Source of the DNA: WS-11 sp964405235
GTDB taxonomy: Bacteria; Eisenbacteria; RBG-16-71-46
NCBI GenBank assembly: GCA_964405235.1
Contig: CAYONG010000088.1
Span: forward strand, 39,019-103,018
Reading direction: 5' to 3'
Length of the DNA stretch: 64,000 bases
Shown one piece after another: positions 36,755-44,508 of the stretch. Both the position numbers and the translations under genes were made by a program. The notes under the pieces are model-generated. The model saw nothing but the letters and a program-made list of their open reading frames with translations, searched no databases and had not been told where the DNA came from. How positions within the stretch are numbered: the stretch's first letter is position 1; every line of letters begins with the position of its first letter.

Positions 36755-37704
36755 ATGCCGGGGTTCCGGATGACGCGGCGGATGTTCGAACGGATCGCGG
36801 CGCTGTGCACGCGGCTGCCGATCGCGGTGGTGGCCCAGATGGCGAAGTTGTCGTGGGCAACGGTGGCCAAGATCGATGGGCGGGCGATCGAGCTGGGGCT
36901 CGGAGATCGCGCGCTGGACCTAACGAAGCTGCGCTGGATCGGAGTGGACGAGGTGTCGTGGAACGGGGGCCGCAAGTGCTTCACGATCGTGACCGATCTC
37001 GAGAGCGGCCGGGTGGTGCGGATCGGCAACGGCAAGGGTCGCGGCGGCCTGCTGCCGTTCTTGCGCGCGCTGGGAGCCCGAGGGCGGCGCAAGGTCCGTG
37101 GTGTGGTGAGCGACCTGGGCGATCAGTCGATCATCGCCAGCCGACTACGGCACGCGGTCCACGTGCTCGATCGCTTCCACATCGTCCAGTGGGTCCACGA
37201 GGCGCTCACGCAACTGCGGCCGCGGCTGTTCGCGGGCGCGCCACGCGATGAGCTGGGACGCACGCTCAAGGTGAAGAAGTGGCTGCTGCTCTCGGCCCGC
37301 GAGAACCTCGAGCGCAACGATCGGCTGCAGCTGGACGAGCTGATGGAACTCAACCAGCCGCTCTACCAGGGCTATTTGCTCAAGGAACAGTTGCGCGGGA
37401 GCCTCCGCTATCTTTGGCGCTATTTCGGTGTGCTGCGGGACCGGCTCCACGGCTGGATCGTGGCGGCGCTCGGCAGCGGGCTGCAGGAGTTCAAGCCGGT
37501 GGCGCTCCGCCTCGCTACCCACCTCGACGCGGTGATCGCCGGTCACCAGCACGACGTCCCGCTCGGCCTGGTGGAGGCGATCAACAGCAGGATCGCGGCG
37601 CTGCGTCATTAGGCGCATGGGTATCGTGATCCCGAGGACTTCAAGCTCAAGATCTTTCAGCGCTGCAGCCTGCTCGACAATCCGTGGGCTGTGATCGTCC
37701 TGTG
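36755..37704 (+). pseudogene. ISL3-family transposase, N-terminally truncated with premature stop
   Basis: The open part (36755-37612, 285 residues) has the ISL3 DDE core: LRWIGVDEVSWNGGRKCFTI with the first Asp, GVVSDLGDQSI with the second, and LVEAINSRIAALRH towards the Glu. A TAG at 37610-37612 falls where related proteins run on, and the same frame continues with AHGYRDPEDFKLKIFQRC to TGA 37702-37704. The usual N-terminal zinc-binding and helix-turn-helix region of about 100 residues is missing. The ordinary family length is near 400-430 residues. It is judged inactive. Confidence 0.85.
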
Positions 37705-37705
37705 A

Positions 37706-37727
37706 TTACGGAATTGTGAGAGGAGCC
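37706..37727 (-). repeat. ISL3 right inverted repeat
   Basis: On the minus strand it reads GGCTCCTCTCACA then ATTCCGTAA. It matches the spliced left end at 19 of 22 positions. It lies directly after the transposase reading frame, as expected for ISL3 elements. Confidence 0.75.
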
Positions 37728-38222
37728 AATAATCAAGGCTAACCCGAGACCGGCCCCGCGCGGTCGCCGGGGGTCCGTGGGCGGCCCGAGGCGTGGCGTC
37801 CAGGCTCGATCTCGCCCCCCCGGGCCCCCATTCGGCCCCTAACGCGGGCGTCGCACGGTCCCCAAGGGCCCTCTGTACGAGTTCGCCGGCTTTCCGCACT
37901 GCACAACGCCCACAAACAGTGCCGTTTGCGTTACTGTTTACGCCCATCGAACACCATGTACGCTCTATTCTCTCCTGTCTATTGATACCCGCGCTCGGGT
38001 TAAGCTATAGTTGCTGCGTTGGGTCGTGGCCGCGCTGGATCGCAGCAGGGTAGGCTCAAGTCGAGCAACTCCCCTCACACCCTCCCTGGATCAGCCCCTA
38101 GGCCATCCCGCAGGGGCTGGATCTTCAGAGCAAACGGGATCTCAAGTATCGATCACCTGGCGCCCGCCGTGAGGCGAGCCCGGGCGCCTGTCCCTTCGCG
38201 TAGAGGGCCGGAGGCCGTGATA
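37728..38222. other. Upstream region and long leader of the sugar transferase gene
   Basis: No gene is supported. The stretch 37910-38010 is clearly more AT-rich than its surroundings and holds the promoter at 37982-38011. About 205 nt of leader separate it from the start codon. I see no named riboswitch in the leader. Confidence 0.45.
37982..38011 (+). promoter_or_regulatory. Sigma70-type promoter for the sugar transferase
   Basis: TTGATA (37982-37987), an 18-bp spacer and TATAGT (38006-38011). Each box is one or two mismatches from consensus, and both sit in a locally AT-rich island. Confidence 0.6.
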
Positions 38223-38930
38223 ATGATTAATGCCGAATGGCATATGAGTTCAATGGAAGCAGACATTTTTGAGGAGGAATCGCCGTACCACCGCAAGAAG
38301 CGGGTCCTGGACGTGGTCATCGCCACTCTGGCGCTGATCGTGCTGCTCCCGGTGTTCCTGCTCGTGGCCATCGCCGTCCGCTTCGACAGTCGGGGGCCGG
38401 TCTTTTACGAGCAGGAACGGGTCGGACTGGATCGCCGCCGCGGGCGGGGCGCCACGCCCATCCGGGGGGATCGCAGGAAGAACCACGGCTACGGCAAACC
38501 GTTCACGATCTACAAATTCCGCAGCATGGTTTCGGATGCCGAAAAGCACTCCGGTCCGGTGTGGGCGAAGAAACGGGATCCCCGCGCCACCCGCGTGGGG
38601 GCGTTCTTGCGGCTCAGCCACCTCGATGAGATCCCCCAGCTCATGAACGTGCTGCGGGGCGAGATGAGCATGGTCGGCCCGCGGCCCGAACGTCCGCAGC
38701 TGTTCGGCGACCTTGTGGCCCAGATCCCGGAGTACGCGCTCCGGTGCCGGACGCTCCCGGGCATCACGGGCGTCGCCCAGATCAAGAACGGCTACGACGA
38801 TTCGCTTCAGTCGGCGGCCCGCAAGGTCCAGTACGATCTCTATTACATCCGCAAGGGCACTGCGATGCTGGACCTCAAGATCATGATGGCCACCGCGCTC
38901 GTCCTGGCGAGGGGCAAGCAGCACGAGTAG
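38223..38930 (+). CDS. Polyprenyl-phosphate sugar-1-phosphate transferase (bacterial sugar transferase family)
   Basis: 235 residues from ATG 38223, eight bases after GGAGG; the frame is open upstream to 38019 but unconvincing. One re-entrant hydrophobic helix (VVIATLALIVLLPVFLLVAIAVR) is followed by the conserved core: GPVFYEQERVG, FTIYKFRSMV, THLDE-like SHLDEIPQLMNVLRGEMS, MVGPRPERP and LPGITGVAQI. It is the short monotopic PglC/WcaJ-C-terminal type without extra N-terminal helices. It starts repeat-unit synthesis by moving a sugar phosphate from a UDP-sugar to undecaprenyl phosphate at the inner leaflet. An unusually basic insert, residues about 70-95, lies between the first two motifs. 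It probably feeds the export genes at 15-22 kb. Confidence 0.92.
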   Translation: MINAEWHMSSMEADIFEEESPYHRKKRVLDVVIATLALIVLLPVFLLVAIAVRFDSRGPVFYEQERVGLDRRRGRGATPIRGDRRKNHGYGKPFTIYKFRSMVSDAEKHSGPVWAKKRDPRATRVGAFLRLSHLDEIPQLMNVLRGEMSMVGPRPERPQLFGDLVAQIPEYALRCRTLPGITGVAQIKNGYDDSLQSAARKVQYDLYYIRKGTAMLDLKIMMATALVLARGKQHE

Positions 38931-38952
38931 GCGGAACCGCCTGCTGAGATCC

Positions 38953-38983
38953 GACGGCGCCCGAGAGGGCGCCGTCCTCGTTT
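38953..38983 (+). terminator. Terminator between convergent genes
   Basis: A perfect 10-bp stem, GACGGCGCCC with GGGCGCCGTC, has a GAGA loop and is followed by CTCGTTT. It sits between the sugar transferase and the oppositely oriented prepilin peptidase gene and may serve the former. Confidence 0.7.
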
Positions 38984-39034
38984 GGGGGGCGGGCCCCGGC
39001 GAGCGCGCCGCGCTCCCGGGTCTCCGTGGGCGGG

Positions 39035-39838
39035 CTACCTTCCGAGGATCAGGCGGAGATAAACCTGCGTCAGATCGTCTCCCCACAGAAACACGACCAT
39101 CGCCGCCGGGCAGAGCAGCGTACCGAAGGGCAGCGCGGTCTGACCGCTCCCCGTCCGTCGCAGCATGAGCACGGCGCCCCAGATGGTGCCGGCGAGCGCG
39201 GCAAGGAACAGCGTGACCAGCGTCAGCTTCCAGCCCAGCACCGCCCCGAACATCGCGGCGAGCTTGATGTCTCCGCCGCCCAGGCCCTCCTGGTTGCGCA
39301 GTCGCAGGTAGCCCCAGGCGAGCAGCCAAAGCAGCCCGCTCCCGACCAGCATCCCGAGAAGGGCATGATTGGCTCCCCCGGGGCGCGGCAGGACGGCGGC
39401 AAGGGCGATCAGGGTGCCGGGGAAGGTGAGCGCGTCGGGCAGGAGCTGGAAGTCGAGATCGATCCACATCAGGGCCAGCATGAGGAAACCCCAGAGCGCG
39501 AGGAACGGCAGGGCCGGGCCCAGCCCGACCTCGAGCAGGACCAGCACCGCCCAGGCCCCGCACAGCAGCTCGGTCAACGGGTAGCGCCATCCGATCCCCG
39601 CCCCGCAGTGCCGGCAACGCCCGCGAGCAGCCAGAAAGGAGAGCAGCGGCACGAGGTCGGCCGGTTGGAGCACCGCTGCGCAGGCGGGGCACGCCGAGCG
39701 GCCCCGCACCCATGAACGGCCGCGCGGCACCCGCCACGCAATCGCGCTCATGGCGCTGCCCATGACGACGCCGAGCAGGCCGACGAGGCCCACCATCCAG
39801 ACGGGGGCGATGGTGGGAACGGTGGAGAAGGGGAGCAT
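39035..39838 (-). CDS. pilD: Type IV prepilin peptidase (A24 family)
   Basis: 267 residues from ATG 39838; the frame is open further upstream without coding character. The N-terminal cytoplasmic domain has two zinc-binding Cys pairs (C50-x2-C53 and C75-x2-C78), as in methylating prepilin peptidases. The catalytic aspartates are in WIDLDFQLLPD (D127/D129 region) and GLGGGDIKL (D190, the GxGD motif). Eight or so membrane helices are visible. It cleaves prepilin leader peptides at the inner face of the inner membrane and N-methylates the new N-terminus. No pilin or pilus assembly gene is adjacent, so its substrates are encoded elsewhere. Confidence 0.92.
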   Translation of the reverse strand: MLPFSTVPTIAPVWMVGLVGLLGVVMGSAMSAIAWRVPRGRSWVRGRSACPACAAVLQPADLVPLLSFLAARGRCRHCGAGIGWRYPLTELLCGAWAVLVLLEVGLGPALPFLALWGFLMLALMWIDLDFQLLPDALTFPGTLIALAAVLPRPGGANHALLGMLVGSGLLWLLAWGYLRLRNQEGLGGGDIKLAAMFGAVLGWKLTLVTLFLAALAGTIWGAVLMLRRTGSGQTALPFGTLLCPAAMVVFLWGDDLTQVYLRLILGR

Positions 39839-40442
39839 GTCGGCTGGCACAATATAGCCGTTGCACCGGGTTCGGCGACGATTTTGTGCCGTGCGCGGGG
39901 GGGGCGTCGGCGGGCCCATGTGCTCGCGACGGGGAGGGTTGTCAGAATTCCCTTTGGCTGCCCCGACCGATGTGGCAACCTGCCTGCGATGCGTAGTCGC
40001 CGCCGTCTGGATTCCGGCGCCCGCATCCCTCGAGGACGGTGTTCGGTGTCTTCGATCAGGCAGCGCAGCAAGCCAGGGAAGGTCGCCCTCGCGTTGCACT
40101 CCGGTCGGTTTGGGATTGCAGGATTCAACCAATCCCGTCGGCACTGCTCCCCACGCGTCGATTTACCTGTGCCTACAACCCGCAGGCGCGGGCCATCTTT
40201 CGCCTGTGGCGTGGAGGTCGGCGGTGGCTCGTTCGTCGCGCAGGTCGGAGGGCATGTTTCATGCTCAGACCGCCGGGCGGCTCGCAGGGGCGATTCCCTT
40301 CGGACCCCCGAGCCGCGGTGAAGGGATGCCCGGTTGGTTCCCTCGACCGGCGCCGCACGCTGCCACCTGCATTGTGGTTCCGCGGACGCTGTGTCTCGAT
40401 CCTCCAGGACGGAGCATCGGCGATCAGCTGTTGGAGGAATCG
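39839..40442. other. Long divergent upstream region with a stable hairpin
   Basis: No gene is supported on either strand. It must hold the promoters of the prepilin peptidase (minus) and the FN3 protein (plus). The only clear structure is the hairpin at 40277-40316. GGAGGA at 40433-40438 is the ribosome site of the next gene. Confidence 0.45.
40277..40316 (+). promoter_or_regulatory. Possible structured 5' leader element
   Basis: GCGGCTCG (40277-40284) pairs with CGAGCCGC (40309-40316). Inside it, GGGG (40287-40290) pairs with CCCC (40305-40308) around a 14-nt loop. No T-run follows, so it is not a simple terminator. Its function is unknown. Confidence 0.3.
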
Positions 40443-41273
40443 ATGCGCCTTCGCTCGCCCGCGCTGTTCCTGGTCCTGCTGGGAATCGTGGGGATGGAGC
40501 CGTCCGCCGACGCTCAGACCGTGACCTGGAACAGCGTCCGCCTGACCTGGACCACCCCCGGAGACGACAGCCTGTCAGGCACCGCCTCCCAATTCGACCT
40601 TCGCTTCTCGACCTCGGCGATCACCGCGGCCAACTTCGCCTCGGCGACGCGCTGGAACGGCACGCCGACACCGACCGCGTCCGGGACGACTCAATCCACC
40701 ACCGTGACCGGCCTCTCGCCCAACACGACTTACTGGTTCGCGATCAAGACCGCGGACGAGGTGCCCAACTGGTCGGGCCTCTCGAACGTCATCTCGCGAA
40801 TCACCCTCACCTCCCCGGACACCATCCGACCGGCGCAGGTCGCGGGCCTCGCGATCACGGGTACCACCGAGACCACCGCGTCACTGGGCTGGACGGCGGT
40901 CGGCGACGACAGCCTTACCGGCACCGCGGCCTCGTACGACCTGCGCTATTCCACGTCGCCGATCACTGCGGCCAACTGGGCCACCGCCACGCAGGTCACC
41001 GGCGAACTTTCACCAGGCGCGCCCGGCGCCCCCCAGAGCCACACCGTTACCGGCCTGAGCCGGCAGACCACCTACTACTTCGCCCTCAAAGTCGCGGACG
41101 ACGCGGGGAATCTCTCGGCGGTCTCCAACGTGCCGAGCGCGATCACTCCGGATCAGACCCGCCCGGCGTCGATCACCGACCTGGCGGTGGGATTCGTCTG
41201 GATCGGACACATGCTGCCCGGAAACGCGGCAGTACTGCCGGCCCTTCGACACGACGATCGACGCCGTCCCTAG
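40443..41273 (+). CDS. Secreted protein with two fibronectin type III domains, C-terminus apparently cut
   Basis: 276 residues from ATG 40443, with GGAGGA four bases upstream. A signal peptide is followed by two FN3-like domains. Each has a conserved TPGDDSLSGTAS- or VGDDSLTGTAAS-type strand and an NTTYWFAIKTADE- or QTTYYFALKVADD-type strand. A third domain begins (RPASITDLAVG) but after about residue 252 the sequence becomes Arg/His/Pro-rich and unlike FN3, ending soon after. A frameshift or deletion probably removed the rest, perhaps including a FlgD tail like that of the next gene. It is probably a surface or secreted binding protein. Confidence 0.7.
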   Translation: MRLRSPALFLVLLGIVGMEPSADAQTVTWNSVRLTWTTPGDDSLSGTASQFDLRFSTSAITAANFASATRWNGTPTPTASGTTQSTTVTGLSPNTTYWFAIKTADEVPNWSGLSNVISRITLTSPDTIRPAQVAGLAITGTTETTASLGWTAVGDDSLTGTAASYDLRYSTSPITAANWATATQVTGELSPGAPGAPQSHTVTGLSRQTTYYFALKVADDAGNLSAVSNVPSAITPDQTRPASITDLAVGFVWIGHMLPGNAAVLPALRHDDRRRP

Positions 41274-41289
41274 GAAGGCCCCTGCCCCT

Positions 41290-42312
41290 ATGCCCAAAAC
41301 CGAGCGAATGTTAGGGATCGGCCAGCGAACGCAGGGACCGCGGTCGCTGCTGGTCGGGCTGGCGCTGACCCTGGTGCTGACCTCCCCGCTGGCCCCCCCA
41401 CTCGCCCCGACGGTGGCGTATGCGCAGGGCGCGGGCGCCGACTCGCTGAGCCTGGCGTGGAGCGCGCCCGGCGACGATGGACAGATCGGGACCGCCTCGC
41501 TCTACGAGATGCGCAGATCGGGATCGCCGATCGACGAAGGTAACTGGAGCACCGCCACCGTTGTCAGCGGTTCCCCCGTCCCGCTGCCGGCCGGCACCCG
41601 TCAGCTCATGGTGGTGCGGGGTCTCACGTCCGGGACCACCTATTACTTCGCCATCAAGACCGCGGACGAGGCCGGCAACTGGTCGGGCCTCTCGAACGTG
41701 GTGCGGTGGAACTGGATCTACGACACCGCTCCGCCCGCCGCGCCCTCGGGGCTGAGCGCGGCACTCCAGGGGGGAGGCGGGGTCCTCGTGAACTGGTCGC
41801 CGAACTCCGAAGCGGACCTCGCCGGATATATCGTCTACCGCGGTCTCAGCGTCGGTGGTCCGTTCACCGCCCTCAACGGCCCGCTCGTCACCTCGACCAG
41901 TTACGTGGACGGCACGATCCCGACCGGGACCGAGACGGTCTGGTACCAGATCACCGCGCGCGACGGCACGGGCAACGAGAGCGCGCGCAGCGGCGCCGTC
42001 AGCGTGACCCTCGCGGCCGGGACAACCGCCTGGGCATTCAGGCTCGCCTTCCCCAACCCGAGCGGGCCCGGCAAGTCCGTGGGCCTCCCGCTGGTCGTGC
42101 CCCCCGCGGGCGGCAACGCGCGCATCGAGATCGCCAACAATATCGGCCAGCGGGTGCGGCGCATCGATCTGGGCGCACTCGCGCCCGGCACGCCGATCAT
42201 CGAGTGGGACGGCCGGAACGATGCCGGCCGCGAGGTGGCGCCGGGCGCCTACACGGCCTGGCTGATTGCGGGGTCGACACGGATCGCCGTCCGTTTGGTG
42301 CGGGTGCCATGA
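41290..42312 (+). CDS. Secreted FN3-domain protein with FlgD-type C-terminus
   Basis: 340 residues. ATG 41290 is used; ATG 41308 is an in-frame alternative. The hydrophobic signal stretch (LLVGLALTLVLTS, cleavage near VAYAQG) is followed by an FN3-like domain (SAPGDDGQIGTAS, TTYYFAIKTADEAGNWSG). A second FN3 domain with SEADLAGYIVYRG follows. The last ~85 residues are a FlgD-like domain (FPNPSGPG, VAPGAYTAWLI). The stop overlaps the start of the PorV-like gene, so they are translationally coupled. This supports a link between tailed cargo and a PorV-type outer-membrane protein. Confidence 0.85.
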   Translation: MPKTERMLGIGQRTQGPRSLLVGLALTLVLTSPLAPPLAPTVAYAQGAGADSLSLAWSAPGDDGQIGTASLYEMRRSGSPIDEGNWSTATVVSGSPVPLPAGTRQLMVVRGLTSGTTYYFAIKTADEAGNWSGLSNVVRWNWIYDTAPPAAPSGLSAALQGGGGVLVNWSPNSEADLAGYIVYRGLSVGGPFTALNGPLVTSTSYVDGTIPTGTETVWYQITARDGTGNESARSGAVSVTLAAGTTAWAFRLAFPNPSGPGKSVGLPLVVPPAGGNARIEIANNIGQRVRRIDLGALAPGTPIIEWDGRNDAGREVAPGAYTAWLIAGSTRIAVRLVRVP

Positions 42313-43403
42313 GCTGGGGGGGGGCCTGGATGAGGATCTGCGCGCGGGCGGCGGTGGTCGCCATGGTGACGAGCCTGCTCGTGGCCGGGACCGCCCGGGC
42401 GGGGTTTGAGAACGCGGGCACGACCGCCGCGAATTTCCTGTCGCTCGGGGCCGGCGCACCCGCCCTCGCCATGGCGGGCGCCAGCCTGGGCCTCGGCGAG
42501 GACATTGGTGGCGCCGCGTGGAATCCCGCCGCGTTGGGCTGGGTGAACGGGACCGAGGCCGTGCTGTCCCACGCGGGACTTCAGAACACCAGCCTTCAAG
42601 AGTGGGGTGCGGTGGGCGGCCGCTTTGCGCGGACGCAAACCCGCTGGGCCCTCAGCGGCCTTTACCAGGGGGATGGCACGCTCGACGGCACGGATGCGAC
42701 GGGTTTGCCCACCGGGAGCTTCTCGGTCTCGAGCATGGCCTTGGGCGCGATGCTCGCGCAGCAGTTCGGCAGCCGGGCGTCCCTCGGCCTCGGGGCCAAG
42801 GCGGTCCGGGAGAACATCGCGACCGCTTCGGGGTCGGGGTTCACATTCGACGCCGGCTTCATGTTGCGCGCCGGCCTGTTCGGCATCGGCGTGGCCGCGC
42901 AGAACCTCGGCGGGCAGATGGCCTTCGGCGCATCGAAGTACCCGTTCCCGACCAACTACGGAGTCGGGCTCGGATTCTCGCTCCCGAACTCCGGCGTACG
43001 CATTGCGGTAGATGCCAACTTCCCGAGCGCCTATCACCGTGACCTGCGCGCGGGCGCGGAGTGGCTGTATCGCGGAGCGCTCGCCCTGCGGGCCGGATAC
43101 CGGAAGGAGCTCGGCTCGGTCGAGGACCCGCTCGATGGCCCCTCGTTCGGCGTCGGTGCCAGCCACCGGGGCATGTGGCTGGACTACGGCTACCTGCTCT
43201 CCAACAGCGGGAGCGGCCAGCATCGGATGGGGATCCGTTTCCGTCTCGGCGGGTCGGCGGTGGGGGACGGGTCCGAGGGCCAGACTTCCACGTCCGCGAA
43301 GCCTGCGGAGCCGGGCAAGCGCGCGGAGCCGGGCAAGCCCGGGGACTTCGACTGGGCGCGCGACGGCTCGCGCCTTGGCCCGGGCAAGCCTACGAAACCG
43401 TAG
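42309..43403 (+). CDS. PorV/PorQ-family outer-membrane protein
   Basis: 364 residues. ATG 42309 overlaps the previous stop. A signal peptide (cleavage near GTARAG) is followed by GTTAANFLSLGAGAPALAMA and AAWNPAAL, the hallmark N-terminus of PorV/PorQ (UPF0164) barrels. Strands rich in Gly and aromatic residues follow, ending in GIRFRLGG, then a Pro/Lys/Gly-rich tail. PorV in the type IX secretion system ferries C-terminally tailed cargo at the outer membrane. Several such tailed proteins are encoded in this window. No other T9SS component is seen, so the functional link is inference. Confidence 0.82.
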   Translation: MSWGGAWMRICARAAVVAMVTSLLVAGTARAGFENAGTTAANFLSLGAGAPALAMAGASLGLGEDIGGAAWNPAALGWVNGTEAVLSHAGLQNTSLQEWGAVGGRFARTQTRWALSGLYQGDGTLDGTDATGLPTGSFSVSSMALGAMLAQQFGSRASLGLGAKAVRENIATASGSGFTFDAGFMLRAGLFGIGVAAQNLGGQMAFGASKYPFPTNYGVGLGFSLPNSGVRIAVDANFPSAYHRDLRAGAEWLYRGALALRAGYRKELGSVEDPLDGPSFGVGASHRGMWLDYGYLLSNSGSGQHRMGIRFRLGGSAVGDGSEGQTSTSAKPAEPGKRAEPGKPGDFDWARDGSRLGPGKPTKP

Positions 43404-43407
43404 CGGG

Positions 43408-44508
43408 CTAGAGCGGGAAGGCGCCCTTCAACTTCGTCCCATCGCCGGTCGCGCGGGCGTGGCGCATCTGCTCCGCCAGGTGGGGCGGCATCTCCTTGTA
43501 GACGTCGGTGAACAGGGTCTCGATCGGCGGGGGCGGGAGCGCCTCGGCTTCCTGGATGGCGCCGCCGATCTCAGCGTTTAGCTCGTCCTTCCACCGCTCC
43601 TCCTCGCCCTCGGCGAGCAGGCCTGCCGAGCGGAGCCAGGCGCGGAGCCGAGCGAGCGGATCGCGTCGCTCCCATTCGGCGACCAGCGCCGCGTCGCGGT
43701 AGCGGGTGGGATCATCGCTCGACGAGTGGCCCGACATGCGGAAGGTCACCGCCTCGACCAGCGTCGGGCCCTCCCCTCGGCGCGCGCGCTCGACCGCCTC
43801 GCGCGTGGCCGCGATCACCGCGAGGATGTCGTTGCCGTCCACGCGCACGCCCGGGAAGCCGTAGGCCTGGGCCTTGATCGCGATGCTCTCGGAGGCGGTC
43901 TGGCGCGCGAGCGGCACCGAAATGGCCCACTGGTTGTTCTGGCAGAAGAAGATCATCGGCAGCTTGAACACCCCGGCGAAGTTGGCGGCGGCGTGGAAAT
44001 CCCCGCTCGAGCTGGCGCCGTCGCCCATGTAGCCCATGCACACGACATCGTGCTTGAGGTACCGCGCGGCCCAGGCGGCTCCCATCGCGTGGGGGAGCTG
44101 GGTGCCGATCACCGACGACCAGGCCACCGTCCGCACCTTGCGGTCGCTGAAGTGGCAGGGCATCTGGCGGCCCATCAGCACGTCGCCGCTGTTGCCGATC
44201 AGCTGGCAGACGATCTCCTTAATGGTGGTCCCGCGCCATAGCGACACCCCCATCTCGCGCAGCGCCGGGAACACCCAGTCGGTCGCGCGCAGCGCGTAGC
44301 CCGAGCCGGTCACCGCCGCCTCCTGCCCGTGGGCGGTGCCGTAGAAGCCGATGCGACCCTGCCGCTGGAGCGACAGCATGCGCTGGTCGAGCACCCGCAT
44401 CTTGACCATGTGCCGGAGCAGGGCGCGCAGGTCGTCGGGCGGCACCGCGGGAGGGACGCCGGTGAGGCGCCCCTCGGGATCGAGGTGTTGCAGGAGCGGT
44501 GCGCTCAT
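43408..44508 (-). CDS. 2-oxoacid dehydrogenase E1 alpha subunit (pyruvate or branched-chain type)
   Basis: 366 residues. The thiamine-diphosphate motif is GDGASSSGDFHAAANFAGVF, ending in the QNN that usually closes it (FFCQNNQWAIS). The TAHGQEAA and GRQMPCHFS regions and the phosphorylation-loop-like FRMSGHSSSDDPTRYR are also typical. With E1 beta it decarboxylates a 2-oxoacid and passes the acyl group to the lipoyl arm of E2. The N-terminus and motif spacing look more like branched-chain (Bkd-type) than classical pyruvate dehydrogenase, but substrate choice cannot be settled. The start overlaps the end of the E2 gene by 4 bp. It is last in a three-gene operon. Confidence 0.92.
   Translation of the reverse strand: MSAPLLQHLDPEGRLTGVPPAVPPDDLRALLRHMVKMRVLDQRMLSLQRQGRIGFYGTAHGQEAAVTGSGYALRATDWVFPALREMGVSLWRGTTIKEIVCQLIGNSGDVLMGRQMPCHFSDRKVRTVAWSSVIGTQLPHAMGAAWAARYLKHDVVCMGYMGDGASSSGDFHAAANFAGVFKLPMIFFCQNNQWAISVPLARQTASESIAIKAQAYGFPGVRVDGNDILAVIAATREAVERARRGEGPTLVEAVTFRMSGHSSSDDPTRYRDAALVAEWERRDPLARLRAWLRSAGLLAEGEEERWKDELNAEIGGAIQEAEALPPPPIETLFTDVYKEMPPHLAEQMRHARATGDGTKLKGAFPL

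Larger units (their letters stand above)
34680..37727 (+). mobile_element. ISL3-family insertion sequence (degenerate), carrying a group II intron
   Basis: The left terminus starts GGCTCTTC at 34680, the typical ISL3-family end, immediately after the deacetylase coding sequence stops. The right terminus is 37706-37727. With the intron and an 8-nt extra segment removed, the left end (34680-34687 joined to 36636-36649) matches the inverted right end at 19 of 22 positions. The transposase inside is truncated at the N-terminus and has a premature TAG. The flanking 8-mers (ACCTTCTT and AATAATCA) do not match, so there is no target duplication. Deletion or rearrangement followed insertion, consistent with loss of the rest of the deacetylase gene. 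Confidence 0.8.

Noticed and set aside
13587..37612. Possible amber (TAG) recoding, because TAG interrupts conserved frames at 13587, 27783 and 37610
   Set aside because: Many intact genes end in TAG (for example at 5739, 8822, 16971, 19716, 30038, 34111, 38930), and the interrupted frames are mobile-element or otherwise frameshifted genes. Ordinary decay explains it.
40150..40340. Possible c-di-GMP (GEMM-type) riboswitch before the FN3 gene
   Set aside because: A hairpin is present, but I could not match the conserved GEMM core and tetraloop receptor, so only a generic structure was noted.
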